The translations under genes and the position numbers were made by a program. Below the pieces are notes generated by a model that ran no database searches, had not been told where the DNA came from, and was given only the letters and a program-made list of their open reading frames with translations. A DNA stretch of 64,000 bases from Chrysomallon squamiferum (Eukaryota; Mollusca; Gastropoda; Neomphalida; Peltospiridae), in the NCBI GenBank assembly GCA_012295275.1, contig CM022671.1, positions 26,599,822-26,663,821 on the forward strand. Reading direction: 5' to 3'. How positions within the stretch are numbered: position 1 is the first letter of the stretch; the number at the start of each line of letters is the position of its first letter. Shown here one piece after another: positions 1-11,559 of this stretch.

Positions 1-593
1 CTGTTTGGTAACAGTCGTGGTGTCTGCCTCGGATTTCTAGTGGCCTAAACAATGCAGCATTCGAATCCACCGTAATTACTGTGTGCGAGTGCTCCGTGCG
101 GTTCAGGTCAATTTGATGATGTTTTGTATTAAAATATTGCTGGATATTGTTACATTGTCTGCAGCTCTTATTTACCCCTGGGGACAGCCACAAGAGAAGA
201 TTAAAGACGTTTTTCAAACATGCCATCTTAGAAGTGCATACTTGAGACTGGAAATCATAACTGTCAGTCTACTCGAAGATATACAGGGGAAGAAATTAAT
301 AATAATTTCGACAAAGGGTAGATTAGTACATAAGTTCACGGTCTATTGTGGTCGTAATTTTGACCAATGGTACTGCTTCTCTGAAGTACTCCAGTCTCTC
401 TTGAGAGCTGTCTTCCTATTAGCTGATACAGAGTCATAGTCGTTTCTTCTGTGTTTGACTTCCTCACATTGCCTGCCATCTTGTCTCATGCTGACAATGG
501 TCTCCAAGCATACTTTTTATAAATATATTGTTTAGAACAGTCATGATGTTCAGCACAAAATCTGACTTGAAAATAAACCCATTTTAGATTATT

Positions 594-600
<7 letters not shown>

Positions 601-649
<49 letters not shown>

Positions 650-662
650 CATTATTATTATT
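601..662. repeat. (ATT)n microsatellite
   Basis: About 20 ATT units with one interruption, in the LRIG intron before the first exon seen. Confidence 0.95.
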
Positions 663-1078
663 AACAGATTTATGGCCAAATAAAATGACTAGACTTGATT
701 GATGCATGCTTTTAGACTATATTCATATGAAATGTTAATTAAAATAAATTAAAAGAACAACAAATTAAAAAAACAATCAACAACAAACAAACAACAAAAT
801 ATGTTCTTTTGTTTACATTAGCATACAGATAAAAAGTTCCATATTTAAATTCCATAATAAAGTCAGTTAGCTGTGTAATTAAAACAGTGTATTTAGATTT
901 TTTTAATTATTATTTAAAACTACAATTTGTTTTTATGATAATATTGTATGGTAGATTTAAGCATGATGTGAATTACACTATCAAAATAAAGAAAGGTAAA
1001 ATATTAACAAAAACAACAACAATAAAATAAATAATTTGTAAATTGTATTTCTTTGTGTAAAAAAAAAAAAGAAAATTA

Positions 1079-1142
1079 TGTTTATTTATTTATTTATTTA
1101 TTCATTCATTCATTCATTCATTTATTCATTCATTTATTTATG
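1079..1142. repeat. (TTTA)n/(TTCA)n tetranucleotide tract
   Basis: Alternating tttatt and cattcatt units, 64 bp. Confidence 0.9.
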
Positions 1143-1233
1143 TTTCATTGAACTAAATATATGATACAAACATCACTGAAATGCAGACGTTGTCAAATAT
1201 ATCAGTTTTAATATTTGGTTATTTTCTTTTCAG

Positions 1234-1377
1234 TGATTTGTCACAAAACAACTTGACAGCTATTGATGAGAAGATGTTTTTCAAGATGTCTTCCCTGCAG
1301 GATTTGTTGCTGAATAACAACAGAATATCTAGAATTGATAGCGGAGCTTTTGAGCATCTTTCATCACTCAACAACCT
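1234..1377 (+). CDS. LRIG: LRIG exon: two leucine-rich repeats
   Basis: This 144-nt exon is exactly two 24-residue LRRs, entered and left in phase 2, which is typical of LRR-exon duplication. The acceptor follows ttttcttttcag and the donor is ct/gtaagt. Visible repeats carry LSQNNLTAI and [10 protein letters not shown]. Its first base completes a codon begun in an exon before the window. Confidence 0.92.
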
Positions 1378-2386
1378 GTAAGTTTTACTTGTAAAACAAC
1401 TTAAAATTAGATGATTTGAAACACAATTCCAGTTCACTCGAATAAGGACATACGCACATATTTTCAATTAATTATTTAAGTTTTTAAATTAAGATAGGAA
1501 TGACAGATTTTTTTTTTTTTCTGAGTTTTTTTTTTTCTGACTGTTTCTTGGGTTTTGTGTCATTTTTGTTGTCTTTTTCTGTGAGGTGAAGAAATGATGA
1601 GGACTTGTGAAAGCACTGCATGCCCTGTGCCATATGCTAGCACGGTGGCGCTAAAAATAAATGTTTGATACCACGTAAACAAATGTGACAGTGCCTGGTA
1701 CTGTAAGTTGTCTGTGAAAAGTTTCCGCATAGTGACGAGGTTCAAGGAAAATATGTGCAAAAACTTTCTGAAAATCTTCCCGATAAAGAATGTGTGTTCT
1801 GAAGCTGCCGCTCTCCAGTGACTTCTGTTTGTGCAGCTTATCACTGCTTCGACATCGCTGCACAGCGCATGGAGATGGCAACGTTGTGGCCGACCCGACC
1901 TTTGAGGTGATGGGAGTTTGTGTCCCATTGCGGTTCTTCACAGTGTTGTGTATTGTGTTTCGCTGCCTCTCATCGGCCTTCACATCCTAGTGGCGAGAAA
2001 CCAAATATTTGATTTCCATTGTCTACACTTTGTTTTTGTTTTTTTTCCCCTTCTCTTTCACTTTTTGCATGGAGGGTGATGACGCAGGCATTCATCACTA
2101 ATTGGGCTGAAAAGACATGCAAACAGTTCTGAGAGGAGTAACAATAGCCAGTCTTGAAAAAGCTTAAGATATTCCTCACTGTTCTTTTTCATAATCTGAC
2201 CCAGATCCAGTTTGTGTTTACACTGTTGGTATTTTCATTTCACGTCGCATGAAAAGAGATGAAAATGCACATTTCAGGTTTATATTGTCATTTGTTGCAT
2301 GTTTGACCTGGTGTCGTGCTGCTTTCACTCAAATGTTATCTCAGCAGTGTAAAGTATGTAAAATATTCTGTTTTCTTGTAAATAGC

Positions 2387-2423
<37 letters not shown>

Positions 2424-2793
2424 TGTCTTGCAGTGATTTTGAAAATAATTTTATTTGAAGTGAAATTGGTAAAAATGTTTGAATTAATCTCGGAGGATTT
2501 ATTTATTTTTTTTATTTATTTTTTTATTTATTTATTTATTTTTTTATTTATTTACTTATTTATTTAATTGATTAAGTAGGGAATTTTGGATTTTGAAATT
2601 TGAATGTAATAGTTTTAATATTTTTAAATTTTTGTTTTTAGCAAACAGAAGGGAGACAACTGTTACTTAGTATTAAAACAATTGAAAAAAAATATAATTT
2701 TCGATTTGTTTGAAAAACAATTGTATTTTACAGTTTATTTTTCTATTTTAAAACAAATTATTATTATTGTTATTATTGCTATCATTGCTGTTA

Positions 2794-2873
<80 letters not shown>

Positions 2874-4887
2874 TCTGTTTCTTTTTTAAAAACAGAGATC
2901 TGAATTACAATGAGATATCTTGGACCATTGAAGATGTGAGGGGAGCTTTCTATGGTTTGAAAAATCTGAACAGACTGAGTCTGAAGGCAAATCACATCAA
3001 ATCCATTGCCAGCGAGGCATTCACAGGGTTGGAGAGACTTCGACAGCTACATCTGGAGGACAACAACATCACTGGCATCCAGGAGAACTCATTTGCTCCT
3101 CTTGAAAATCTCAGAGACCTGTAAGTAGTGTTACAGTCTTTACTCAGCATATTTCTATAAAACAGAGCATTTCTGTTTTTTCATTTGTTGCTTGTCAGTC
3201 ATTATAGTTTATTTTTTGTTCAGTGTGTTACATTATTTATTTGTTTCATTGTTTATTTTATTTTTTATTTATTTATTTATTTTTAAAATATGTTGAGAAA
3301 GTTTATGGTTTGACAGAATATCTAAAAGAATTTGAATTTATACTTTTTTATATTGCATTCTTGTAAATACATCATCATCAGAATGATTTGTGTTACTGAT
3401 AATACTTATTTATTTACTCAAAATTGCAGTAAAAGCAGTCTACATAATTCCTGCTTTCTTTTTCTCACCATCACTGATTTTCAACTCTTAAATCGTGTCT
3501 GTTCATTTCTACACTTCATAAATTTCAAGAACAAATTCTTTTGACATAAAAATGACTTTAATTTACAATTTTCATTTTTTTTAATAATCATTTTTTTTAA
3601 TTTCATTATCTTTTTTTTTTGTCTTCTAGGCGACTGAACACCACAGCACTTTTGTGTGACTGTCAGCTCAAATGGTTACCAACATGGCTTCAGCGCTCAG
3701 GATTTCACAACTCAGTGAAGGCTGTTTGCAGACATCCATTAAACCTGAAGGGGAAAAGCATTTTCAGCATAAAACTTGACCAGTTCACTTGCAGTAAGTT
3801 GTTGTTAAGATAACCTGTGATGTTGAGATGGATAAAATTATTGTCTAATGAGTTGTCTAAATGAGTTATTCAGAATAAGAATGGATGTTAAGTCTTGAGT
3901 TTGTTGACATTAGAATGTTGTTGAATTGTATTTAGAGATTTTAAATCATTAAGATGAAAAAAGAATATTGATATCTTTGTCTGAAATAGCTTTAGCAGGC
4001 TACAAAATAATATTGCATAATTTTAAAGGAATTCTGTTACTTTTTATTTCTTCTTCTTCTTCTTATTATTATTAAATATACTTTTTATTTAATCTATTAT
4101 TGTTTTATTATTCCAGATGATCAAGAATACCCAAAGCCAATCATACTAGAAAACCCCAGGTCTCAGATAGCTCTCAAGGGAGATAACCTGACTCTTCAGT
4201 GTGTTTCTTTAATCACTGGAGAGAAACCTCCAAAATTTCAGTGGAAGAAAGACAACATGGTAAGTCAAAACACTCTTTCTGTGTTCAAACAGGTCACAGA
4301 AATAATCTCACAATTAACGTGTTCTCACAGTTTTGATTAAAAATATATCAAAAAAAACCTGCTTCATTATATTTAATAATTTAATGTATTCCCACAGCTT
4401 CTTCATCACGCCATCGTTGACAACCAGGCAACGGCCGAGGGCGATGTGAAAACATACACTACAAAACTGCACGTCTACAACATACAGAACGACATGGCAG
4501 GGCTGTACCAGTGTGTTATCTCCACCGACTTCGGCTCAACGTACTCGAAGAAAGCTGAAATCAACGTTCACGGTAAGTACTGTGTTGTCAAAACAGGTTT
4601 TTGTGAATTTTAAATTAGAGCAATAATGAATGAAGTATCTTTTTAATCTATATTTTAAAGATTTTTTTCAAAATGTGTTATTATTAATAGTAGTAATAAT
4701 AGTAGTATTAAAATTGATGTTAGTATAATTAATAAACATAGCAGGACTAATATGAAGTGATAAAAAAAAAAGATTTTTTGACTGTTAATAACATGATCAG
4801 TAATCTGTTAAAATACGTCCCTTAAAAACGTTTTTTTATTTATTTATATATTTATTTATTTATTTTCTTACTTACTTTCTTACCTAT

Positions 4888-4922
<35 letters not shown>

Positions 4923-4991
4923 TTTTCTTACTTACTTTCTTACCTAGTTATTTATATATTTATTTATTTATTTTCTTACTTACTTTCCTAC

Positions 4992-5022
<31 letters not shown>

Positions 5023-6883
5023 TTTTCTTACTTACTTTCTTACCTAGTTATTTATTTATTTATTTATTTTCTTACTTACTTACTTACTTATTTACTTACT
5101 AACTGCAGTGTTTCCTGTGTTCACCAAAACCCCAGTGGACATTACAATAAAGGCAGGTAAAACTGCCAAGCTGGAGTGTTCCGCGACGGGGCAGCCTGCG
5201 CCGGAGGTGGCCTGGCAGAAAGACGGTGGTGACGACTTCCCTGCAGCTCGCGAACGTCGCATGCACGTCATGCCTCAAGACGACACTTTCTTCATCGTCA
5301 ACACCAAGAGCAGTGACGAGGGCGTCTACAGCTGCACGGCAAAAAATGATGCTGGGTCAATCGCTGTCAATGCCACGGTAACAATTCTAGGTGAGTCGAG
5401 TCATAATGACCTTTCAGTAAAATCATTTGTATGTATTAATATATAATAGCCATGATGTAAAGACTATAATACTTTTATATATATATATATATGTATTATT
5501 TAATCTTCTGGTGAGTGTCACTTTAATGAAATACATTTATATATATATGTAGAATTTTCTGCTTATATGTCTCATAATAATAATAAAAATTACTAAGTTC
5601 ATGTTTAGAAGCATTTGTCCAGTCTTCCTTACTCATCTGAAATCTATAAATATTTATTTTTATTTTAGAAACTCCCTCATTTGTTCAGCCAATGGAAACA
5701 AAGAAGTTCTTCAATGTGGGCAAGACCAGTGTTCTTGAGTGCATGGCAGCTGGAAGCCCCAAACCTAAACTGTCGTGGTCAAAGGACGGGAAGCCTCTGG
5801 TTGTCACCCCTCGCCACTTCTTCTCTGCTGACAACCAGCTGCTGATAATTGTGGAAACTCAGACCTCGGATTCTGGGAAGTACATGTGTGAGATGTCGAA
5901 CACCCTGGGAACGCAGAAAGGAACAACGGAACTCAAAGTCCTGCCAGCAGAAGCTCAGCCCCACGACTCAAACAGCGGAACGTTCGGTCTGGATGACGAA
6001 TCGACAACCACAGGCATCATCATCATTGCTGTTGTGTGCTGCGTGGTGGGGACGTCCCTGGTGTGGGTTATCATCATCTACCAGACCCGGAAGAGACATG
6101 AGATGTACAGCTCCACCCCCACAGATGAGACGACCCTCCCCTGTGAACTCCCTAGTTCTGGTTACACCTCATCTGACAAGGATGGCAGTTTCACTCAGAC
6201 GCAGATAACAATACCAAACTATCAGTATCAGCGTAAGTTTAAACAACAAAAATTATTATTATTGTATTGTATTATAAGAGAATATATCTGTAAAACAATT
6301 ATTAATTAAAACACTATTCATAGTATTAATAATAATAATTTATTAATGTTAACACTATTCATAGTATTAATGATATGTTACTGTCACCAACAGTCCCATT
6401 CATTTTTGTTATTTCTTCAGAAAGTCGGCCAGTCCTTGTATTCATTTTATTCTCAGAAAGTCAGCCTTTGGAAATCACTATTTATACCTGATTATAGCAT
6501 TTTGGTTTTGGTTGCAGTTTCTGACTACCAGATGAAAGAATCAGGTTACGAATCCTCGTCAGGACGATTCAGAGCAAACGGCTGGGCTCGACCTGCAGCA
6601 ATCTTCCCCAGTGACGTGGACGAGGACGACAGGCAGTCAGTTCCACTGACACTGGGAGAACAGCAGCCAGGCAGAGACTCAGGAGGTAAAGCACGATCAG
6701 TCTTCTAGAAAGCAGTATCTTGTACTGGTCAGCCATGATGCAAAAATACCCACATATATTAAACTGTATTTCAGATAAATAATTCCAATGCCATATTCAA
6801 GTTTTATTTTATTTTTGGTTTATTTTAAAATAATAGATTTTATCTTTTATTATTCTAAAGAAAATAGAAGATTATGTTGTTGT

Positions 6884-6917
<34 letters not shown>

Positions 6918-8294
6918 GTTATGATGACAGAGATCATTTTAAAAAATTATTTTTTTCAATTTTTACAGGAAATAGTGTGTGCAGTTTGCACTACCCTCAC
7001 AGTGAAACAGACACAGTGGGCAGCTCCCACAGTACCAGTAGCACCCACTCAGGTGCCCACCACACCTTACGAACATTTCACCCACAGCTGACAAACCACG
7101 ACCGGTGTTGTCAAGGTGGGGATTGTGAAAACAATTGTGAAAACTGTGAATATAATAGAACTTTAAATGGAAGCACTCAAAAACTTTCTCACTTGAGGGC
7201 TCCTAGTGTTTCTTCTATACCAAGTTCAAGGTCATCAGGTCTTGGACTTCCGGAAGGAGATTCTGGTTGTCAAGGACACAAAGTGAACTCTTCTTCATCC
7301 ACAAAGCCATTAAGTTTTGCAGGTAAAAGAAATATTTAGATTTTGTTATAATAGTATTCCTCTTTTTTTTTGTTAATATTATTTTTAAAATTATATAGAA
7401 TATTTAAGAGAGGTTGTTACAATTTTTTATTATTTTTTTTAAAATTGCATTTAGCCAATAGTTTTAAAATATATTCAGTGTATTAGTTTATCTTAGTAAT
7501 TATAAAATTGTGTTTTTTTTGTAATACACTTTGTATTTGTTCAGTATATTTGCTTAATTATGTAGTGACTATTTTAATACTTTGGTTTTTTTATTTTATA
7601 TTTAATTTTATTATTATTATTTTTACTATTAATTTTACTATTATTATTATTATTATTATTTGTATTTGTTTTCTAAATGATATTAAAATGAAAACTGTAT
7701 TTTTCAGAAATCCCAGACAGTGCTGTGTGTGACTGTGATCATGATGTGACACTGTGTAGGTGCTCAGCGCCTCGCTCACCTCCAGTTCACATCACCTGTA
7801 ATCACCTGGAACAGTTGCAAAACTCAGCAGGTAAGCTTGTCAAAACTCTTGGGTTTTTCTGATGTCATTTCAGCTTGTTAGTTACTTATTTTATAACCGA
7901 TATCTCACTGAGTTTTGCATTATAATCATTACTGTTTGAGAAATCATTGTATTTTGTTTTTGTTTTATAACGTTACCTTTAATTTTTCTGTTACCTGCTG
8001 TAGAATTGCATCACACAACCAGACTCCTCATGCTAATTACACACTGTGTTGTCTCTGATTGCAGATATCAAGCACAAGTTAGAGAATTTACATCACAAGC
8101 TGCCCAACGGGACGTGGCACGGTCACTTTCCTGTGGTCAGCAACGCCGCACACGACCCACACCACAAACAGTGTCCAGCTGGTCACTCGACGGCCAAAGT
8201 GAAGTCACGCGACCCCGCGAACAATTCGTACACTGCCATTCCAATCTCACATCACAGCTACAAGAAGAAAAACTGCCCGGTGGTCAACGTCTAG
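1234..8294 (+). CDS. LRIG: LRIG family receptor, 3' eleven coding exons (5' end outside window)
   Basis: Single-pass membrane protein of the LRIG family; in vertebrates these bind receptor tyrosine kinases at the cell surface and mostly promote their down-regulation. Coding exons: 1234-1377, 2896-3120, 3630-3793, 4117-4259, 4398-4572, 5109-5390, 5669-6232, 6518-6685, 6969-7322, 7708-7830, 8065-8294. All junctions are GT-AG, the phases agree throughout, and the 2572 nt end at TAG 8292-8294. Order: five LRRs, LRR C-terminal cap with [12 protein letters not shown], three Ig domains, membrane helix near 6013-6080, then a tail of about 340 residues. Family hallmarks remembered from vertebrate LRIG1-3 include [28 protein letters not shown] and IYQTRK. 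The paralogue (1, 2 or 3) cannot be assigned; invertebrates usually have one (Drosophila lambik). The first LRRs and signal peptide are upstream of the window. Confidence 0.95.
2390..2421. repeat. Poly-A tract
   Basis: About 31 uninterrupted A residues in an LRIG intron. Confidence 0.9.
2757..2872. repeat. (ATT)n tract abutting LRIG exon acceptor
   Basis: About 38 ATT-like units ending only some 24 nt before the 2896 exon, so it sits in the branch-point region. Confidence 0.95.
2896..3120 (+). CDS. LRIG: LRIG exon: three leucine-rich repeats
   Basis: 225 nt encode [25 protein letters not shown] and [11 protein letters not shown] repeats. The insert [10 protein letters not shown] matches the longer LRR seen near the end of the LRIG repeat array (GTIED in vertebrates). 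Phase 2 in and out. The acceptor sits just 3' of a long (ATT)n tract; the donor is gtaagt at 3121. Confidence 0.93.
3630..3793 (+). CDS. LRIG: LRIG exon: LRR C-terminal cap
   Basis: Encodes the cysteine-capped end of the LRR solenoid: [12 protein letters not shown], then a later Cys pair with LKGKSIFSI and FTC. This pattern is diagnostic of the LRIG LRRCT. The acceptor is tcttctag and the donor a/gtaagt; it leaves in phase 1. Confidence 0.94.
4117..4259 (+). CDS. LRIG: LRIG exon: first half of Ig domain 1
   Basis: Contains the B-strand cysteine (NLTLQC) and C-strand tryptophan (FQWKKDN) of an I-set Ig fold. Enters in phase 1 and ends in phase 0. Splitting one Ig domain over two exons fits the next exon. 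Confidence 0.9.
4398..4572 (+). CDS. LRIG: LRIG exon: second half of Ig domain 1
   Basis: Carries the F-strand GLYQCVIS with the second Ig cysteine, then [14 protein letters not shown], close to the vertebrate FGSTYSHKA. Donor cg/gtaagt, phase 1. Confidence 0.92.
4830..5104. repeat. Compound (TTTA)n / cttacttactttcttacc repeat
   Basis: Higher-order repeat: blocks of ttta alternate with cttacttactttcttacc-like blocks, and it runs right into the acceptor of the Ig2 exon at 5109. Confidence 0.9.
5109..5390 (+). CDS. LRIG: LRIG exon: Ig domain 2
   Basis: One whole Ig domain in a single phase 1-1 exon of 282 nt. Cysteines are in KLECSATG and VYSCTAKN, the tryptophan in VAWQKDGG. The strand D-E segment [13 protein letters not shown] matches vertebrate LRIG almost residue for residue. 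GC content is well above the flanking introns. Confidence 0.96.
5669..6232 (+). CDS. LRIG: LRIG exon: Ig domain 3, membrane helix, start of tail
   Basis: 564 nt, phase 1-1. Ig3 has [18 protein letters not shown] and [12 protein letters not shown] short stalk and a hydrophobic segment of about 23 residues (near nt 6013-6080) follow, then the stop-transfer [13 protein letters not shown] and TPTDETTLP. The juxtamembrane QTRK and TDET are shared with vertebrate LRIG. Confidence 0.95.
6518..6685 (+). CDS. LRIG: LRIG exon: cytoplasmic tail
   Basis: 168 nt, phase 1-1, coding an acidic, Ser/Gly-rich stretch with [17 protein letters not shown] and [10 protein letters not shown]. Acceptor ggttgcag, donor ggag/gtaaag. 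No known domain; Y and S sites are plentiful. Called an exon from intact phase, coding-like composition and good splice sites. Confidence 0.85.
6969..7322 (+). CDS. LRIG: LRIG exon: cytoplasmic tail with Cys-rich cluster
   Basis: 354 nt, phase 1-1. It starts with a His/Ser/Thr-rich run ([17 protein letters not shown]) and then has a dense cysteine cluster, [15 protein letters not shown], on the cytoplasmic side. Possible roles are metal binding or palmitoylation; neither can be shown here. Confidence 0.85.
7708..7830 (+). CDS. LRIG: LRIG exon: cytoplasmic tail, CDCDHD motif
   Basis: 123 nt, phase 1-1. Encodes [17 protein letters not shown], a second Cys/His-rich cytoplasmic patch, then [13 protein letters not shown]. 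Acceptor tttttcag, donor gcag/gtaagc. Confidence 0.85.
8065..8294 (+). CDS. LRIG: LRIG last coding exon
   Basis: Enters in phase 1 after ctctgattgcag and codes about 76 residues rich in His, Lys and Asn, ending KKNCPVVNV then TAG at 8292-8294. GC content drops sharply after the stop, marking the 3' UTR. Confidence 0.9.
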
Positions 8295-8469
8295 CGCTGG
8301 CTGCTGGGAAGACTCTTCACGAACACACAACACTTTGTCTGTGATTGGCTGTGCTTCTCTTTGTTTCTGTTTGTTCTCTAACCAAGTCTGTGATTCGCTG
8401 TTGTATTCTCTCACAAGAGTGCCATCAGTTGTGCTGAAATCCAAAAACAGGTTTTCTTTTTAAATATAA

Positions 8470-8471
8470 TA

Positions 8472-8505
<34 letters not shown>

Positions 8506-8538
8506 AAAATTTATAAAAAAAATAATAATAATAATAAA
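8470..8538. repeat. (ATT)n and (AAT)n tract in LRIG 3' UTR
   Basis: Mirror-like att and aat runs that could fold into a hairpin in the transcript. Confidence 0.85.
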
Positions 8539-9775
8539 ACAATTTAAAAAAACAAAACAAAAACGGGTGGATGATGATGTCCCATGTTCTACAACACAGT
8601 TGATGGACACAAGATAAAAAAAACAACTTTGTAAACATTTTTCAGACGGGTATGTGTTAGGCTCAGGTTAGTTTTGTATCCAGTGTGTTACTTGATTGGT
8701 GTAAGAGTCTTAACAGTGGACAGCACTTAAAGGACATCTTGTCCTGAAGATATACCTCAGCACCCCCACTTCCCTGTTTACTGATCCTGAACAGAACATT
8801 TGCAGTACAGGGAATCCTACAAGAAAATTAATGTAAAACATTTGATTATTGGACACTGGTTATGTCTTTTTTTTTTTTTTTTTTTTGTGTGTGTGTTTTT
8901 TTTTTTTATTTTTTTTTTCAAAGAAACAAATTTCTTCAGGGATTTTGATTTACTAAAAATGGCATAACATAATCATAATTTGAAAAAATTTGGTTTAATT
9001 TTTGCATTTTGTTTTTCTTTCTTTTTAAAGTGGTCATAAAGAAAGAATTAAAAAGATAATTAAATTGTTAACAGAGAAATGGGAAATACATTTAATTATA
9101 CCTTTGGCAATATATTAAATTTTGTTAAAATTAAGATGGATTGTGGGTAATATTTAAAAAAAAAAAAAATCTTATTTGCTAAAATTACAAATCATGTATT
9201 AAGTTTTATTAATTTGGTTCAGTCTTTTTTTGTGTGTGAAATTACCATTTTCAGATCAGACACAGTAATGAACTTCATTAAGCTTATATTATTTTAACAT
9301 ATTACTGACATTTTTTTTGAACCCAGCAGACAAAAAGTGCTATTTGATTGGTTGCCTGTGATTATGCATAATTAACAGCATAATAGCGGTGATAAAAGTT
9401 TGATGAATTTGATTGGATGAAAATTATCAGACATCATAATTTCCTTGTTTGGTTTTTTTATTATTATTATAACTATAATATGTTAATGCATAACAAAGTG
9501 CTTCCCCACCTCCTTACTGAGCCAGTGTCCAGAATGTGCCAAACCTTTTGTACAATGGCATAAACAAATACATGGTTAATACAAGTGATATATATGATTA
9601 TTATACTCTGGTAGATATATAATTATTATAATTTGAATTCAGTGAGAGAAAGAAAGAGAGAGAGAGAGTTGTGAGTGAAAGAATGAGTGTTTTGTTGTGA
9701 CTGTGTTTTTTAAAAATGTTTTTAGCTGAAAACCTTTCATGCTGTTGGTTTGTAAACAGTTTTTCATAATGATTA

Positions 9776-9892
9776 TTTTATTTTATTTTATTTTATTTTA
9801 TTTTATTTTATTTATTTTATTTTTTATTTATGGTATTATTATTATTAATATTATTATTATTATTATTATTACTATTACTATTATTATTATTT
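9776..9892. repeat. (TTTTA)n then (ATT)n tract
   Basis: Pentanucleotide run followed by trinucleotide run. Confidence 0.9.
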
Positions 9893-10090
9893 TATTTACA
9901 TGTATAATTAAATAACAAAACAAACAGTGGAGATGCCCAAACATGAATATGGTCAGTAAGAAAGAATGTATTAAATTTATTTTACCAAATACATTTTTAT
10001 ATATTTTATATTCAAGACAGCACACACCAAAAGAGTCATTTAATCTGCTGTACTCTTTTGTTTTATGAAATATAACTTTAAAATAAATAA

Positions 10091-10123
<33 letters not shown>

Positions 10124-10506
10124 AAATGGAGCTGAGTCATCACACACAAATAAATCCAGTAAAAACATCTCTCCAGTTTCTTTTATAAACACATTGACTT
10201 CAGCAGCATGAAAGGTTTTCAGAGATCAACTTTTACGTCATTTTGGGAACAAGATTCAAGGTTGTAGAACGGGGTTGTGAGTGGGTGGGTTGGGTGATGA
10301 CTAATGGGTTGATGGCTGTTGATTGGTCATTTTGATAAAAGTGATACTGTACTTACTTTTCAGGCATAATTTGATGTAGAAATCCATGTTGAAATCAGTT
10401 TGATAGAAATCCATTTGTTACTTGTTAGACTATTTTATAGATTTATTTTCTTAATTTAGTTAAATTTGTGTTTTTATATTTCTAAGAATGTTAGTTGAAG
10501 AGTGTC

Positions 10507-10508
<2 letters not shown>

Positions 10509-10543
<35 letters not shown>
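10509..10543. repeat. Poly-T tract
   Basis: About 35 T residues without interruption. Confidence 0.9.
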
Positions 10544-10544
<1 letters not shown>

Positions 10545-11479
10545 TGTAGACATTACGTTTCATCAAAGTGATACAGTAAAATTAATTTGCTGCAGATGAA
10601 GGAGGCCATTTTGAAAATTAAATTTATCAAAATATTTTTTTTTTTTTAAAAATTCATTTACAGATGTCTTCACAAAGGATTAAAATGTTAAATTAATGAA
10701 ATATTTCTTCAAATCGATCATTATTTTTATTATTATATAAATTTTTATATATTGTTAAAATTTAGATTTCTGTTAAAAAGAAATCATGACAAAAAAAATT
10801 AAATTTTTATTGTCAGTAATGAAATAAATAAAAATTATACATGGTTTGAATACTTATTTATTAATTTGAAAACACTTTTTATATTAACTTACATTACAGT
10901 ACTTACTATTGTACAAACATTTAACTGTTGTTTTAACTTTTTTTTTAAATACCTGTATTATATTTTAATTTCATTTCTGATTAGAATGGAAAATACAGGT
11001 TTGATAAAATTATTTTTATACTGAATGTAATCTATAAATTTTTAATAAAAAAAATGGCTTGGAATAGTCAGTAGCATTATATAGGGCAATGCAAACACTG
11101 GAAAGTATGAACCCCCAAATCTGCTGAATGGTCACAATATTTGTTTATTTTTCTTGCTGTCATGGTTACTTATTTCATCTGGTTGTTTGTGTGAATGTTG
11201 TGTGTGACATGAATGTTGTTGCCATGGATACATGTGGTTTTTACATATGGTTGTGATGTCTCTGATCTATATTTCATTTACCTTCAATTTTTATATCAAT
11301 TTTAAAATATTTTTAAATGAAAAAAAAAAAAAAATCATTAATTTTTAAAATTATTTTTTTTTTTTTTTTTTTTTTTGACAAGATTATAAAAATGGTCAAT
11401 ATTATTTTAATATAATAGTTCATTTTGCTTTTAATTTTTTGATAATTTAAAAAAAATTATTAGTTGTTACTATAATATT

Positions 11480-11485
11480 TATTAC

Positions 11486-11558
<73 letters not shown>

Positions 11559-11559
11559 G
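11480..11559. repeat. (ATT)n microsatellite
   Basis: About 26 perfect ATT units in the intergenic region. Confidence 0.95.

Noticed and set aside
83-439. 118-residue plus-strand open frame at window start
   Set aside because: No family resemblance, no splice sites linking it in phase to LRIG, and it lies where an LRIG intron is expected. Probably chance.
1560-1983. Minus-strand open frames of 110-122 residues
   Set aside because: Overlapping frames over the GC-richer intron island, with no domain and no in-phase splice sites.
2682-2995. Poly-isoleucine open frames on both strands
   Set aside because: They translate an (ATT)n microsatellite.
5849-6208. 119-residue Arg/Pro-rich plus-strand frame
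   Set aside because: Alternative frame of the LRIG Ig3/membrane exon.
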